Shown here piece by piece: positions 40,976-49,919 of a stretch of DNA of 64,000 nt. The position numbers and the translations under genes were made by a program. The notes under the pieces were generated by a model. It searched no databases and was not told the DNA's origin. It saw nothing but the letters and a program-made list of their open reading frames with translations. Location of the stretch: NCBI GenBank assembly GCA_902774015.1, contig CACYHB010000006.1, forward strand, positions 1 through 64,000. Direction: 5' to 3'. The DNA is from Oscillospiraceae bacterium. GTDB taxonomy: Bacteria; Bacillota; Clostridia; Oscillospirales; Oscillospiraceae. Position 1 is the first letter of the stretch. The number at the start of each line of letters is the position of its first letter.

Positions 40976-42682
40976 ATGGACTTCAAACCGAAAAACAGAG
41001 ACTGGGTCAAGAACGCGGCCATCGTGTTTCTCGCGGTGCTGCTGGTGCTGACCTTCTTTTCCAATACGATCATGAACCGCAGCCTGCCGGAGGTGGCGAC
41101 CCAGAGCGTTTCCAGCGGCTCCATCACCGCCAAGGTGCGCGGCACGGGCACCGTCACGGCCGCCGGCATCCACACCGTCAAGGCCGATCAGACCCGCGAG
41201 ATCCGCGCGGTCATGGTCAAGGCCGGGCAGGAGGTCAGCGCGGGCGACGTGCTGTTCATTCTGGGCGAAGGCGAGAGCGCCGAGATCGAGCAGGCGCAGG
41301 AAACGCTGCGCTCTCTGCAGATGAGCTATCAGCGCGCGGCCGCGGGCATCCCGTACTATAGCTACGCCGCGGAGGAGCACGAGATCGCAAAGGCGAAGGA
41401 AGAACTGAAAGCGGCGGAAAACAAAGTGGAGCAGCTGCAGAAATTTGCCCCGCAGGAGCTGCCGCTGGACCAGATGGCCGCGGCAAAGCAGGAGCTGATC
41501 GACGCCAGAGCGGAGTTCGCCGCCGCGACCGAGAACCTGGAGCAGAAAAAAGAGGTCGTGGCGCTTATCGATAAGATCCGCACGGTACAGGATGCGCTGG
41601 ACGAATATGAATGGCTGGTGGGCAAGCTCGAAACGGAACTGCAGGATGCGATAGACTTCCCCGAACCGATGGGACGAATCCTGGAGCTGCAGGAAGAACT
41701 GGAAAACGCGAGAAAGCGCCTGGCCGAGGCGCAGGAGAAGCGAAAGGAACTGGGAGATCCGGGAATCAGCTCCGCGGATGCGGAGGCCGCGCTTAAGGAC
41801 GCCCAGGAGAGATACGACGACGCAGAAACCGCTGTCGCTGCCGCGATCGCCAAGACGGAGGCCATCCAGGCCGTGATCGACGAGATCATGGCCACAAGCT
41901 CCGAATACAAGGAAGCGGTGGCTGCCCGCAAGGCGGCGGAAGAGACCCTCTATTCGCTCCAGACCGCGCTGGAGCAGAAAAAGATCATCGACTCCAGAAG
42001 CCAGTCCCTCAGCTATATCGATCTGAGCGACCTGAGCCAGCAGATCGAAAAGGCCAAGCAGAAGCTGGCCGATCTCTCCGGCGGTGAGGAGAACCAGATC
42101 ACCGCGAAGGTCTCCGGCACCGTGCAGTCCGTAGAGGTGCTCGCGGGCGAGACCAAGGCCAAGGGCGATGTGCTCGCCAATATCGAGGTGCCGGATATGG
42201 GCTATACCCTGTCCTTCACCGTCACCAACGACCAGGCCCGCCGCCTGAAGGTTGGCGATTCGGCCACGGTCTCCAACTACTACTGGGGCAACTCCGTCAA
42301 GGCGACGCTCTCCTCCATCCGGGTGGATCCGAAAAATCCCCAGACCAACAAGATTTTGAGCTTTGACCTGGAGGGCGACGTGAACGCCGGGTCCGAGCTG
42401 ACCATCTCCGTGGGTCAGAAAAGCGCCAACTACGATCTCATAGTGCCGAATTCCGCCATCCGCAGCGACGCCAACGGCAAGTTCGTCCTGAAGATCGAGT
42501 CCAAGAGTTCCCCGCTGGGCAACCGCTACATCGCCCGGCGCGTGAACGTGGAAGTGCTGGCCGAGGACGATATGAACTCCGCTGTCACCGGTGATCTGCA
42601 GAGCTGGGGCGAGTATGTGATCACCACCGCCAACGCCCCCGTGAAGAGCGGCGACATGGTGCGCCTGGCCGACAACAACTGA
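40976..42682 (+). CDS. HlyD/MacA-family membrane fusion (periplasmic adaptor-like) protein
   Basis: The 568-residue protein has one N-terminal membrane helix (about 13-32). A split biotinyl-lipoyl-like domain (AVMVKAGQEVSAGDVLFILGE and VLAGETKAKGDVLANIEVPD, each near the edge of a half-motif) brackets a very long alpha-helical hairpin (about residues 98-375), rich in heptad Ala/Glu/Lys/Gln. A beta-barrel part follows. Such adaptors normally join MacB-type exporters in Gram-positives. Here the gene lies 6 bp after the sugar permeases and 1 bp before a MacB-like gene. Confidence 0.85.
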   Translation: MDFKPKNRDWVKNAAIVFLAVLLVLTFFSNTIMNRSLPEVATQSVSSGSITAKVRGTGTVTAAGIHTVKADQTREIRAVMVKAGQEVSAGDVLFILGEGESAEIEQAQETLRSLQMSYQRAAAGIPYYSYAAEEHEIAKAKEELKAAENKVEQLQKFAPQELPLDQMAAAKQELIDARAEFAAATENLEQKKEVVALIDKIRTVQDALDEYEWLVGKLETELQDAIDFPEPMGRILELQEELENARKRLAEAQEKRKELGDPGISSADAEAALKDAQERYDDAETAVAAAIAKTEAIQAVIDEIMATSSEYKEAVAARKAAEETLYSLQTALEQKKIIDSRSQSLSYIDLSDLSQQIEKAKQKLADLSGGEENQITAKVSGTVQSVEVLAGETKAKGDVLANIEVPDMGYTLSFTVTNDQARRLKVGDSATVSNYYWGNSVKATLSSIRVDPKNPQTNKILSFDLEGDVNAGSELTISVGQKSANYDLIVPNSAIRSDANGKFVLKIESKSSPLGNRYIARRVNVEVLAEDDMNSAVTGDLQSWGEYVITTANAPVKSGDMVRLADNN

Positions 42683-42683
42683 T

Positions 42684-43763
42684 ATGGGAAAACGCAAAGG
42701 CATCCGAAAATGGCTGCTGGTCCTCTGCATTGCTCTGGCGCTGGCAGGCGCCGCGTGCTTTGCCGGGGCAAGACAGCTGAGCGGAAAGCTCGCTTCCCAA
42801 TACGCGGCCGAGCGATGGCGCGGCGAGAGCGGGACGGCCTACGGCCAGGTCAGCTGCTTCGTCCCGGTGGATGAGAAGCTGACGCTCAGCCAGATCTACG
42901 AGTTCCGCACGAATCTGCTTCAGCGCCTGCATGAGAGCGGCGCGGATGCGGACACGGAGGAGACGCTCTTTGTGGATGCGTGGAGCTGCAGCGGCAAGGC
43001 GCTGGCCACCACGGATCTGGGCAAAGGCGACGCCAACGTGATCGCCGTGGGGGGCGACTTCTTTCAGTTCCACCCGCTGCTGCTTCTCAGCGGCAGCTAC
43101 ATTCAGGGGAGCGATCTGATGAAGGACCGGGTCCTGCTGGATGAGGATCTGGCCTGGCTGCTCTTCGGCGGCACCGAGCTGCAGGGGCTTACGCTGAAGA
43201 TCAACGGCGTTCCCTTCCAGGTGGCGGGCGTCATCCGGCGGGAGCAGGACTTCGCCAGCAAAAAAGCATATACCGCCGGTATGGGTCTCTTCATGTCCTA
43301 CGACGCGTGGAGCGCCATGAATGAGGGGGCGGGCATCACCGCCTATGAGCTGGTGTCGGCAGAGCCGGTCAAAAACTATGCCGTCAGTTTTGTGCGTGAG
43401 AAGTTCCCTATCGGGGGCGGCGAGATCGTGCAGAACACCGGACGCTTTTCCATGGGCAATCTCCTCTGGCTCGTGACGCAGTTCGGGACGCGCAGCATGC
43501 AGAAACTGGGTGTGCTGCTGCCCTACTGGGAAAACGCGGCCCGCTGCATGGAGGACTACTGCGCGCTGCTGTACTTCCTGGCCTGGGTCCTGATCCTGAC
43601 GCCGGGGATCGTGCTGCTGGTCTCCCTGATCCGGCTGCTCCGGCGCGGCAGGGATAAGCTCGCCGAGGACGTGTTCCCCGCCTGGAAAGACGGGGCAGAG
43701 GAATTCGTACGCGTCCGCCAGCGCCGCCGCTGGGAGAAAAAGCACGGAAAACATGAGGCCTGA
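42684..43763 (+). CDS. MacB-periplasmic-core-like membrane protein lacking a full FtsX domain
   Basis: The 359-residue protein has an N-terminal membrane helix (about 9-30), a MacB_PCD-like outer domain (GGDFFQFHPLLLLSGSYI and VLLDEDLAWLLFG, both typical of the family) and a single C-terminal helix (about 288-315). Ordinary MacB/FtsX permeases have three further helices, so this is a reduced form. No ATPase is coded with it. It may cap or gate the HlyD-like partner. The start one base after the previous stop implies translational coupling. Function unknown. Confidence 0.72.
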   Translation: MGKRKGIRKWLLVLCIALALAGAACFAGARQLSGKLASQYAAERWRGESGTAYGQVSCFVPVDEKLTLSQIYEFRTNLLQRLHESGADADTEETLFVDAWSCSGKALATTDLGKGDANVIAVGGDFFQFHPLLLLSGSYIQGSDLMKDRVLLDEDLAWLLFGGTELQGLTLKINGVPFQVAGVIRREQDFASKKAYTAGMGLFMSYDAWSAMNEGAGITAYELVSAEPVKNYAVSFVREKFPIGGGEIVQNTGRFSMGNLLWLVTQFGTRSMQKLGVLLPYWENAARCMEDYCALLYFLAWVLILTPGIVLLVSLIRLLRRGRDKLAEDVFPAWKDGAEEFVRVRQRRRWEKKHGKHEA

Positions 43764-43784
43764 CAGCCGAACAGAATCACGAAA

Positions 43785-43820
43785 AACCGCCGCAGCTTCT
43801 GCTGCGGCGGTTGCTGTTTT
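43785..43820. terminator. Bidirectional terminator between the HlyD operon and galT
   Basis: The perfect 12-bp stem aaccgccgcagc/gctgcggcggtt with a 4-nt loop lies between convergent genes; T-rich on the plus side. Confidence 0.85.
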
Positions 43821-43829
43821 ATCTGCGCT

Positions 43830-45317
43830 TCAGCGCGCGTTGACCGCGTCGACAAAACGGAGGAAGGCGGCCTTGCCGGCGTCATTGCGCTTATAGACGC
43901 CAGCGTCACACAGCACCTGCATGAAAACACGGCCCACCTCGCGCCGGAGGATCTCCTCGGCGTTTTCGGCGGTGAAGCGGTACTGCTTCTTCAGCTCTTC
44001 GGCCCAGTCGGCGTGGGAGGCGAGGCTCTCCGTGGCGCGGAGATCGCCGCCCGTGACCAGCGCGGTCTTCAGCTCCTCCAGCTCGTTTTTCAGGCGGGAG
44101 GGGAGTACGGCCAGACCCATGACCTCGATGAGGCCGATGTTTTCCTTCTTGATGTGGTGCAGCGGCGCGTGGGGGTGGTAGAGTCCCAGCGGATGCTCTT
44201 CGGTGGTCAGGTTGTTGCGCAGCACCAGATCCAGCTGGTAGTTCTTCCCGCGGCGGCGGGCGATGGGCGTGATGGTGTTGTGGGGAACGCCCTCGGTCTC
44301 GGCCAGAATCACGGCGTCCTCGTCCGTGTAGCCGCGCCAGCAGCCCAGGATCTTGTCGGCCAGGTCCACGATGCGCCCGGAATCCGGGCCGGTCAAACGG
44401 ATAACAGACATGGGCCACTTGACGATGCCGGCCTCCACGTCCTCATAGCCCTTGAAGCTGAGCACGGTCTCCACCGGCGCTTTCGCCATGGCAAACTCGT
44501 AGCGCCCGCCCTGAAAGTGGTCGTGGCTCAGGATGGAGCCGCCCACGATGGGGAGGTCCGCGTTGGAACCCACGAAGTAGTGCGGCATGAGTGTGACAAA
44601 GTCAAAGAGCTTGCGGAAGGCGGCGCGGTCCACCTTCATGGGGGTATGCTGGGAATTGAAAACGATGCAGTGCTCGTTATAGTAGACGTAGGGGGAGTAC
44701 TGCCAGAACCAGGGCGTGCCCGCGATGGTCAGGGGCAGGACGCGGTGGTTCTGCCGCGCGGGGTGGTTCATGCGTCCGGCGTAGCCCTCGTTTTCGCTGC
44801 AGAGCTGGCACTTGGGGTAGCCCGCCTGGGGAGCGAGCCTTGCCGCGGCGATGGCCCGCGGATCCTTCTCCGGCTTGGAGAGATTGATGGTCACGTCCAG
44901 ATCGCCGTATTCGCAGGGATAGACCCACTTCACGTCCTTTGCGATCCGGTCGCGGCGGATGTAATTGGTGTCGCAGGAGAACTTGTAGTACCAGTCTGTG
45001 GCAAGCTCGGGAGAACTCTCATACAGGCCCTCGAAGATGGCGCGCACCTCATGGGGGAAGGGGGTCACGGCGCCCATGAGTTTGGTGTCAAACAGGTCGC
45101 GGGCGGTGATGTTGTCGTCGAGAAGTCCGCGGCGAACCGCGTCGTCGGTGAGGGCATTCAGAATCTCGGGCAGGGAAGCCTGCACGGCCTCGCCCTCGCC
45201 GGGCTCGTCCAGCCCCAGGATCTCAAGGATGCGGTTAAACACATAGGTCTCGTCGCCCTCCTGGATCAGACCCTTATCCAGAGCATAGTTTACCAGCGCG
45301 TCCATCCAGCCTTTCAT
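43830..45317 (-). CDS. galT: UDP-glucose-hexose-1-phosphate uridylyltransferase, Firmicutes type (class 2 GalT)
   Basis: The 495-residue protein is of the longer class 2 GalT type found in Firmicutes, with CQLCSENEGYAGRMNHPARQ, the ILSHDHFQGGRYEF stretch carrying active-site His residues and the closing LGLYHPHAPLHHIKKENIG. It swaps UMP between UDP-glucose and galactose-1-phosphate in the Leloir pathway. It overlaps the galK stop by 4 bp and is transcribed after it. galE is not in the window. Confidence 0.94.
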   Translation of the reverse strand: MKGWMDALVNYALDKGLIQEGDETYVFNRILEILGLDEPGEGEAVQASLPEILNALTDDAVRRGLLDDNITARDLFDTKLMGAVTPFPHEVRAIFEGLYESSPELATDWYYKFSCDTNYIRRDRIAKDVKWVYPCEYGDLDVTINLSKPEKDPRAIAAARLAPQAGYPKCQLCSENEGYAGRMNHPARQNHRVLPLTIAGTPWFWQYSPYVYYNEHCIVFNSQHTPMKVDRAAFRKLFDFVTLMPHYFVGSNADLPIVGGSILSHDHFQGGRYEFAMAKAPVETVLSFKGYEDVEAGIVKWPMSVIRLTGPDSGRIVDLADKILGCWRGYTDEDAVILAETEGVPHNTITPIARRRGKNYQLDLVLRNNLTTEEHPLGLYHPHAPLHHIKKENIGLIEVMGLAVLPSRLKNELEELKTALVTGGDLRATESLASHADWAEELKKQYRFTAENAEEILRREVGRVFMQVLCDAGVYKRNDAGKAAFLRFVDAVNAR

Positions 45318-46486
45318 GCCTCGACCTCCTCAAGAAGAATACCGCCCTCGGGACGGATGGAAAGCACGTGACAGCTCCCCTTTCCCAGCAAGGCCTCCAT
45401 GCCGCTGCGGAAGGGATCCAGCATGTCCAGCGGTACAAAGGCCTGGATCGTCCCGGCAAAGCCGCCGCCGTGCACGCGGCAGGCACCCCGGCCGCCCAGC
45501 AGATGGTCGGCCAGCGCCAGGGCCAGGGCAAGCTCCTGATGCACAGTGGCCCCGGTGGGCACCACGTTCTGCAGATACAGCCAGGAGGAGCGGCCGGACT
45601 CGTTCACAAGACGCAGGAATTCGTCAAAGTTCCCCTCCTTCAGGGCCGCGACCTGCTCGGCCACCCGGCGGTTGTCGGAGAAGAAGTGCATGGCCCGCAT
45701 GGCGGCCCGGTCTCCCGCTGCGGCGCGCACCTCGCCCAGACGGGCGAAGAATGCGTCGGGGTCCACCGCGCGCAGATGTTCCTTCCCGAACAGGGCGGCC
45801 ACGGCCTTCATCTCCCGGGGGATGGCGGCGTATTCCTCGGTCAGGTCCGCATGGTCGGCGCCGCTGTCGATGATGCAGAGGGCGTAGCCATAAGCGCCCA
45901 GGTCCAGATCCAGATGCTCGATCACGGGTTTTTCGGGATCGGCAAAGTCGATGGTGACGACGCCGCCCACGGAGGAGGCCATCTGGTCCATCAGCCCGCA
46001 GGGCTTGCCAAAATAGTCGTTTTCCACCCGCTGGCCCAGCTGCGCGATCGCCACCGCGTTCAGCTTCGTTCCGCTCAGGCGGCTGGCGATGGTGCCCAGG
46101 AGCACCTCAAAGGCGGCCGAGGAGGACAGCCCGCTGCCCGGCATCACGGTGGAGCTGACAACGGCGTCAAAGCCGGTCTTGAGGCCCGTCCTGGCGGCTA
46201 CGCCGCGGATCAGGGCCTTCGTGCTGCCGAACTCCTCCGGCCGGATGGCCAGATCATCCAGCGTGATCTCGCAGAGGGGATAGCCCTCGGAGAGGACGCG
46301 GACCACGTTTTCCCCGTTTTCGGCCACGGCGGCCACGGTCTCCAGACTCACGGCTCCGGCCAGCACCCGGCCCTGCTGATGGTCCGTGTGGTTGCCGCCG
46401 ATCTCCGTACGGCCGGGGGCGGAGAAAAGATAGCGCGGTTTTCTGCCAAAGGATTCATAAAAACGCTGTTTGAGTTCTTCGTACAT
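45314..46486 (-). CDS. galK: Galactokinase
   Basis: The 390-residue GHMP kinase has the galactokinase signature GRTEIGGNHTDHQQGRVLA (about residues 25-43), the ATP loop VMPGSGLSSSAAFEV (about 114-128) and a C-terminal GACRVHGGGFAGTIQAF. It phosphorylates galactose at C1. The start follows AGGAGGTTAATGCGGA. A promoter with TTGACC-17-TATGTT lies at 46521-46549. Co-transcribed with galT. Confidence 0.95.
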   Translation of the reverse strand: MYEELKQRFYESFGRKPRYLFSAPGRTEIGGNHTDHQQGRVLAGAVSLETVAAVAENGENVVRVLSEGYPLCEITLDDLAIRPEEFGSTKALIRGVAARTGLKTGFDAVVSSTVMPGSGLSSSAAFEVLLGTIASRLSGTKLNAVAIAQLGQRVENDYFGKPCGLMDQMASSVGGVVTIDFADPEKPVIEHLDLDLGAYGYALCIIDSGADHADLTEEYAAIPREMKAVAALFGKEHLRAVDPDAFFARLGEVRAAAGDRAAMRAMHFFSDNRRVAEQVAALKEGNFDEFLRLVNESGRSSWLYLQNVVPTGATVHQELALALALADHLLGGRGACRVHGGGFAGTIQAFVPLDMLDPFRSGMEALLGKGSCHVLSIRPEGGILLEEVEA

Positions 46487-46520
46487 TCCGCATTAACCTC
46501 CTATGGAAGCTCTATTCTTT

Positions 46521-46549
46521 AACATATCATAATTCGCAAAATGGGTCAA
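46521..46549 (-). promoter_or_regulatory. Sigma-A-type promoter of galK-galT
   Basis: On the minus strand, TTGACC (46549-46544), a 17-nt spacer and TATGTT (46526-46521), 35 bp before the galK start. Confidence 0.78.
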
Positions 46550-46584
46550 TAAGAAGCGGCCCGTGATTTCGGGACAGAAAAAGG

Positions 46585-46615
46585 CCGGGGAGCACGCGGA
46601 AGGCATACTCCCCGG
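46585..46615 (-). terminator. Terminator after the DUF4353 gene
   Basis: The arms ccggggag and ctccccgg enclose a 15-nt loop; on the minus strand CCTTTTTCTG follows. Confidence 0.8.
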
Positions 46616-46639
46616 TATGAGAATCGTTCTTTGTATTCT

Positions 46640-48295
46640 TTATGGCCGGTTCTGCCCGCCGCCGAAGCCTTCAGGCCTTCCGCCGCCAAAGCCCTCGGGC
46701 CTTCCGCCGCCGAAGCCGCCCTGCTGACCGCCCATCTGGCCGTTCATCTGGCCGTTCATCTGGCCGCCGGGGCCGCCCATGCCGCCGCCGGGGCCGCCCA
46801 TGCCCATGCCGCCGCCGTAGATATTGGAAGTGAGGGTCACGGTCTCGCTGTAGCTGCCGGCGGTGATCGTGTAGGTGCCGCCGATCTCAAGAGCCTCGGT
46901 GGAGATGACCACGGAGTTGTAGGGCTTGGAGGGGGTATAGCTCGCCAGGACATTGCCGCTTTCGTCGCGGAGGGTGATAGTGCTGCCGCCCTCCTGGGCG
47001 GAGAAGGACAGGAGAATGCTGCCCTGGGTGGAGGCGCTTCCGAAGTTCTCGGCCATCCCGGAGGCGCCGGCCGCGATGACGGTGCCGCCGGTGATCGTGG
47101 CGGAGGCGCCGTAGTCAATAGCGCCGTTTCCGCTGTTGGTGGGGCCGCTCACGGTGATGACGCCGCCGGACACGTCCAGCGTACCGTTGGAGTCCAGCCC
47201 GTCGCCTCCGGCGTCCACGTTGACGATGCCGCCGGAGATGGTGAGGGAGGCGTTCATGTCGCTCCGGAAGGGATCGCCGCCGAACATGCCAAAGCCGTTG
47301 GAGCCGTCGTTTCCGCCCGCCGCGTTGAAGCCGTCGTCCGAGGCGGTCACGTCGATGACGCCGCCGGAGATGTCGATGACCTGGGCCTCCAGACCCTCGT
47401 AGCTCTGCAGAACGCTGATGCTGCCGTCCGTGACGCTGAGCGTGCCGTCGGCGTGGATGCCGTCGTCCCCGCTGGAGAGCGTCAGGCTGCCGCCGCTGAC
47501 TGTTACATTGCCGCCTGCGTGGATGCTGTCGTCCGCAGACGTGACAGTGACACTGCCGCCCAGGATCTCGATGTTTCCTTCTTCTTCGTTTTCCTCATTC
47601 GCGGAGTAGATGCCCTTGGTACCGGCCTGAATGACCAGCTCGCCGCCCTCAACGGTGACGCTGTCTTTGCCCTCCAGACCTTTTTTGGCCGCCTGGATGC
47701 TGACGCTGCCGTCCTTGACCTTCAGATCGTCCTTGCTCACCACGCCGTGGCCGGTCTCGCAGGAGATGAGGAGCGTTCCGTCGCCGTTGAGGTTCAGGTC
47801 GCATTTGGCGAAGATCGCCGCGTCCACGTTGTCGCTGTCGGCAAACGCGCCGACGGCGGATACCTTGTTTACACTCTCCGCAGCGGAGGCGACGATCACC
47901 TTGTCGGCGCTCAGGGCCAGGATGGCGGCGGAGCCCTCTTTCGTGATCTCAACGCCGTCCAGGATCAGCTTTACCTTGGCGTCCTCGGGGGCGTTCACGA
48001 GGATCTGGCCGTCGGAGAGGCTGCCCGTCAGGCGGTAGGTCCCCTCGGCGGTGACGGTGACGGTGCTGCCGTCGATGCTGACGGCGGCGGAATCGCCGGT
48101 GCATCCGGCGTCGGAGAGGGTGATGAGAATCTCATCTGCCTCCTGCGTCTCGGTGCCGGCGGTTACGGCGGCGGAGAGATTTGCTGCGGAAACACTGCCC
48201 GCAGCGGAGGCCTGCACGCTGCCGCAGCCCAGCAGAGAAGCCGTCAGCAGCAGGGACAAAAGGGTACATGCGCTCTCTTTATAGTTGAAGTTCAT
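46640..48295 (-). CDS. Secreted carbohydrate-binding domain protein (DUF4353-type) with repetitive beta-helix and Gly/Met/Gln-rich tail
   Basis: The 551-residue protein has a lipoprotein-like signal (LLTASLLGC, Cys at about 24). Its body is a repeated right-handed beta-helix pattern: SGG-(T/V)-(L/I)-x-V units with DDGIHADG, DDSIHAGG, DDGFNAAG and GDGLDSNG turns, typical of DUF4353 proteins. The last about 60 residues are Gly/Pro/Met/Gln-rich with repeats such as GGGRPEGF and QMNGQMNG. It is the third gene of a minus-strand trio with VTC and DUF4956 genes. Its role in binding a surface polymer is inferred. Confidence 0.8.
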   Translation of the reverse strand: MNFNYKESACTLLSLLLTASLLGCGSVQASAAGSVSAANLSAAVTAGTETQEADEILITLSDAGCTGDSAAVSIDGSTVTVTAEGTYRLTGSLSDGQILVNAPEDAKVKLILDGVEITKEGSAAILALSADKVIVASAAESVNKVSAVGAFADSDNVDAAIFAKCDLNLNGDGTLLISCETGHGVVSKDDLKVKDGSVSIQAAKKGLEGKDSVTVEGGELVIQAGTKGIYSANEENEEEGNIEILGGSVTVTSADDSIHAGGNVTVSGGSLTLSSGDDGIHADGTLSVTDGSISVLQSYEGLEAQVIDISGGVIDVTASDDGFNAAGGNDGSNGFGMFGGDPFRSDMNASLTISGGIVNVDAGGDGLDSNGTLDVSGGVITVSGPTNSGNGAIDYGASATITGGTVIAAGASGMAENFGSASTQGSILLSFSAQEGGSTITLRDESGNVLASYTPSKPYNSVVISTEALEIGGTYTITAGSYSETVTLTSNIYGGGMGMGGPGGGMGGPGGQMNGQMNGQMGGQQGGFGGGRPEGFGGGRPEGFGGGQNRP

Positions 48296-48317
48296 AAATC
48301 GTTCCTCCTTCGTTGCT

Positions 48318-49013
48318 TTATAGCTCGTTGCTTTCCGTGGCCCGGCTGCCGATCGAGACCTCCAGATTGCCGTTGCGGCAGCGGATGGCGTCGATCAGGG
48401 CCTTTTCGGTCCCCGGCGCGCGCAGGGCGATGTCATAGCTCAGGCGGTTGAGACTGCCCAGGTTCGTGGTTTTCACCCGGGTCATCTTCGCCTCGGTGGT
48501 GTATTCGGCAAACAGATCGCTGAAGATCTCGCTGTATTCGAGATTCTCGGGCAGAGTCACGGAAAGAGTTTTCTGCAGGGATTCCTGTGTATCGCCGAAG
48601 CCGATTTTGCTGTACAGGAGCTCCGCAAGGCCCATGATGAGGGTGAAGATCGCCGCGAGACCCACGCAGCCCATGCCGCAGGCAAGGCCGATGGCCATGG
48701 CGATGAACACGGCGGCGATCTCCCTGGCGGAGCCGGGGGCGGAACGGAAGCGGACCAGGGAGAAGGTACCTGCCACGGCGACGCCGGCGCCGATGCTGCC
48801 GCTGACCATCAGGATGACGACGCTGACCACTGCCGGGAGCATCGCGAGCGTCACGGCGAAGCTCCGGGTGCAGGGATTGCATCTGCGGTAGATCACGGCC
48901 TCCAGCGCGCCAAGCAGCAGCGCGGCGGCCATGATCAGCAGGAAAACGGGGACCGATACCTCGGCGGAACTATTATATAAGGTGGAAAAAACGGAATCAA
49001 GCACAGATAACAC
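48318..49013 (-). CDS. DUF4956 integral membrane protein
   Basis: The 231-residue protein has about four membrane helices in residues 18-140, including the conserved DUF4956 stretch GTFSLVRFRSAPGSAREIAA and FIAMAIGLACGMG. A cytoplasmic C-terminal domain follows (about 145-231, TRVKTTNLGSLNRLSYDIAL). DUF4956 proteins are regularly coded beside VTC-domain polymerases. It overlaps the VTC gene by 17 bp. Its function is not known; a channel or membrane anchor role for the polymerase is plausible. Confidence 0.85.
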   Translation of the reverse strand: MLSVLDSVFSTLYNSSAEVSVPVFLLIMAAALLLGALEAVIYRRCNPCTRSFAVTLAMLPAVVSVVILMVSGSIGAGVAVAGTFSLVRFRSAPGSAREIAAVFIAMAIGLACGMGCVGLAAIFTLIMGLAELLYSKIGFGDTQESLQKTLSVTLPENLEYSEIFSDLFAEYTTEAKMTRVKTTNLGSLNRLSYDIALRAPGTEKALIDAIRCRNGNLEVSIGSRATESNEL

Positions 49014-49707
49014 CTGCCCTTTCTTTGATGATATTCATATATGCCTCGCCATATTTGGAGAAGCTGGCCTGCCGCACCTCCCCGTCCTCCAGTGCCTCTA
49101 CCAGCCAGAGGGGGATGGCGTCGGCGGTCTTGATCTCAAAAAGACTCTGATGAGGCAGCAGCAGATGCTGTCCGCCGGGGGCCGCCGTCAGGGCCATGTC
49201 CTCCGTGCGGAAGCGGATGCGCTTGTCGAAGGTGGCACGCAGGTTCGGATCCTCCACACAGTACCAGGGGCTGCGGTCGTAGCAGAGATAGACGGCAGGG
49301 CGGATGCCCCGGTAGAAGCGTTTGAAGTAGTCGATCTCCCGGCCGATCTGGCTGTCCTCTGGCAGATCGATGACGTCCTCCATGTACAAGCGAGCCTCGC
49401 GCTCGGCCATTTCGATGCGGCGCTTGTAGACGACGCCCTTGTATTTCTTCTTCAGCTCCAGAAAAACGCTCTGCCCGGAGGACACACGGCCGTAGCTGCG
49501 CATGCGCAGCTTCTCCTTGTAGACGGGCTTTTCCATGCTCGCTCGCACCAGACGGTAATCGGGGGTGTCATAGTAGATGTTGCAGATCGTGCTCTCTCCG
49601 TGGGGATCGGGTGCCATGCGGCCCCGGAAGGCCTGCTCGAGAATCGCGCGCTGCCGGGCGTCCACCAGGAACTTGATCTCCCGGCGCTGAAAAATACTGT
49701 TTTCCAT
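48997..49707 (-). CDS. VTC-domain polyphosphate polymerase-like protein
   Basis: The 236-residue protein starts at MENSIFQRREIKFLV after AAGGAGGACACAG; the earlier in-frame start has no site. It shows the tunnel-fold features of VTC/CYTH proteins: the RRE(I)KF entry, NIYYDTPDYRLVRASMEKP, KEKLRMRSYG with basic residues lining the tunnel, FLELKKKYKGVVYKRR and the late LFEIKTADAIP. VTC domains make polyphosphate from ATP in yeast. In bacteria the clustered DUF4956 and DUF4353 genes suggest a surface-linked process that has not been defined. Confidence 0.85.
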   Translation of the reverse strand: MENSIFQRREIKFLVDARQRAILEQAFRGRMAPDPHGESTICNIYYDTPDYRLVRASMEKPVYKEKLRMRSYGRVSSGQSVFLELKKKYKGVVYKRRIEMAEREARLYMEDVIDLPEDSQIGREIDYFKRFYRGIRPAVYLCYDRSPWYCVEDPNLRATFDKRIRFRTEDMALTAAPGGQHLLLPHQSLFEIKTADAIPLWLVEALEDGEVRQASFSKYGEAYMNIIKERAGVICA

Positions 49708-49814
49708 TTCTGTGTCCTCCTTCCTTCGTTGTGGCCTTATCATAGCGCGCCAAACTTAGAGGAACCTTAAGGAACAAAAAGTTTTTTGAGCCGGAGGAAA
49801 GCTTGTTTCTTTCC

Positions 49815-49843
49815 TTGCAAAAGGGGCTTGGATGCGCTATACT
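49815..49843 (+). promoter_or_regulatory. Sigma-A-type promoter of the oxidoreductase-hypA operon
   Basis: TTGCAA (49815-49820), a 17-nt spacer and TATACT (49838-49843). The longest open frame begins inside this promoter, which supports the start at 49920. Confidence 0.8.
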
Positions 49844-49919
49844 TAACATGCATTTTTGTGCGCTTCAAACCGAAAAAGAAAGCAATCCATTTTTATCAGA
49901 TTATAAGGAGAGAGAACGA

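Noticed and set aside
40337..42730. Open frame of 797 codons antisense to the permease and HlyD genes
   Set aside because: Low-complexity His/Gly/Leu composition, spanning two sense genes with good motifs.
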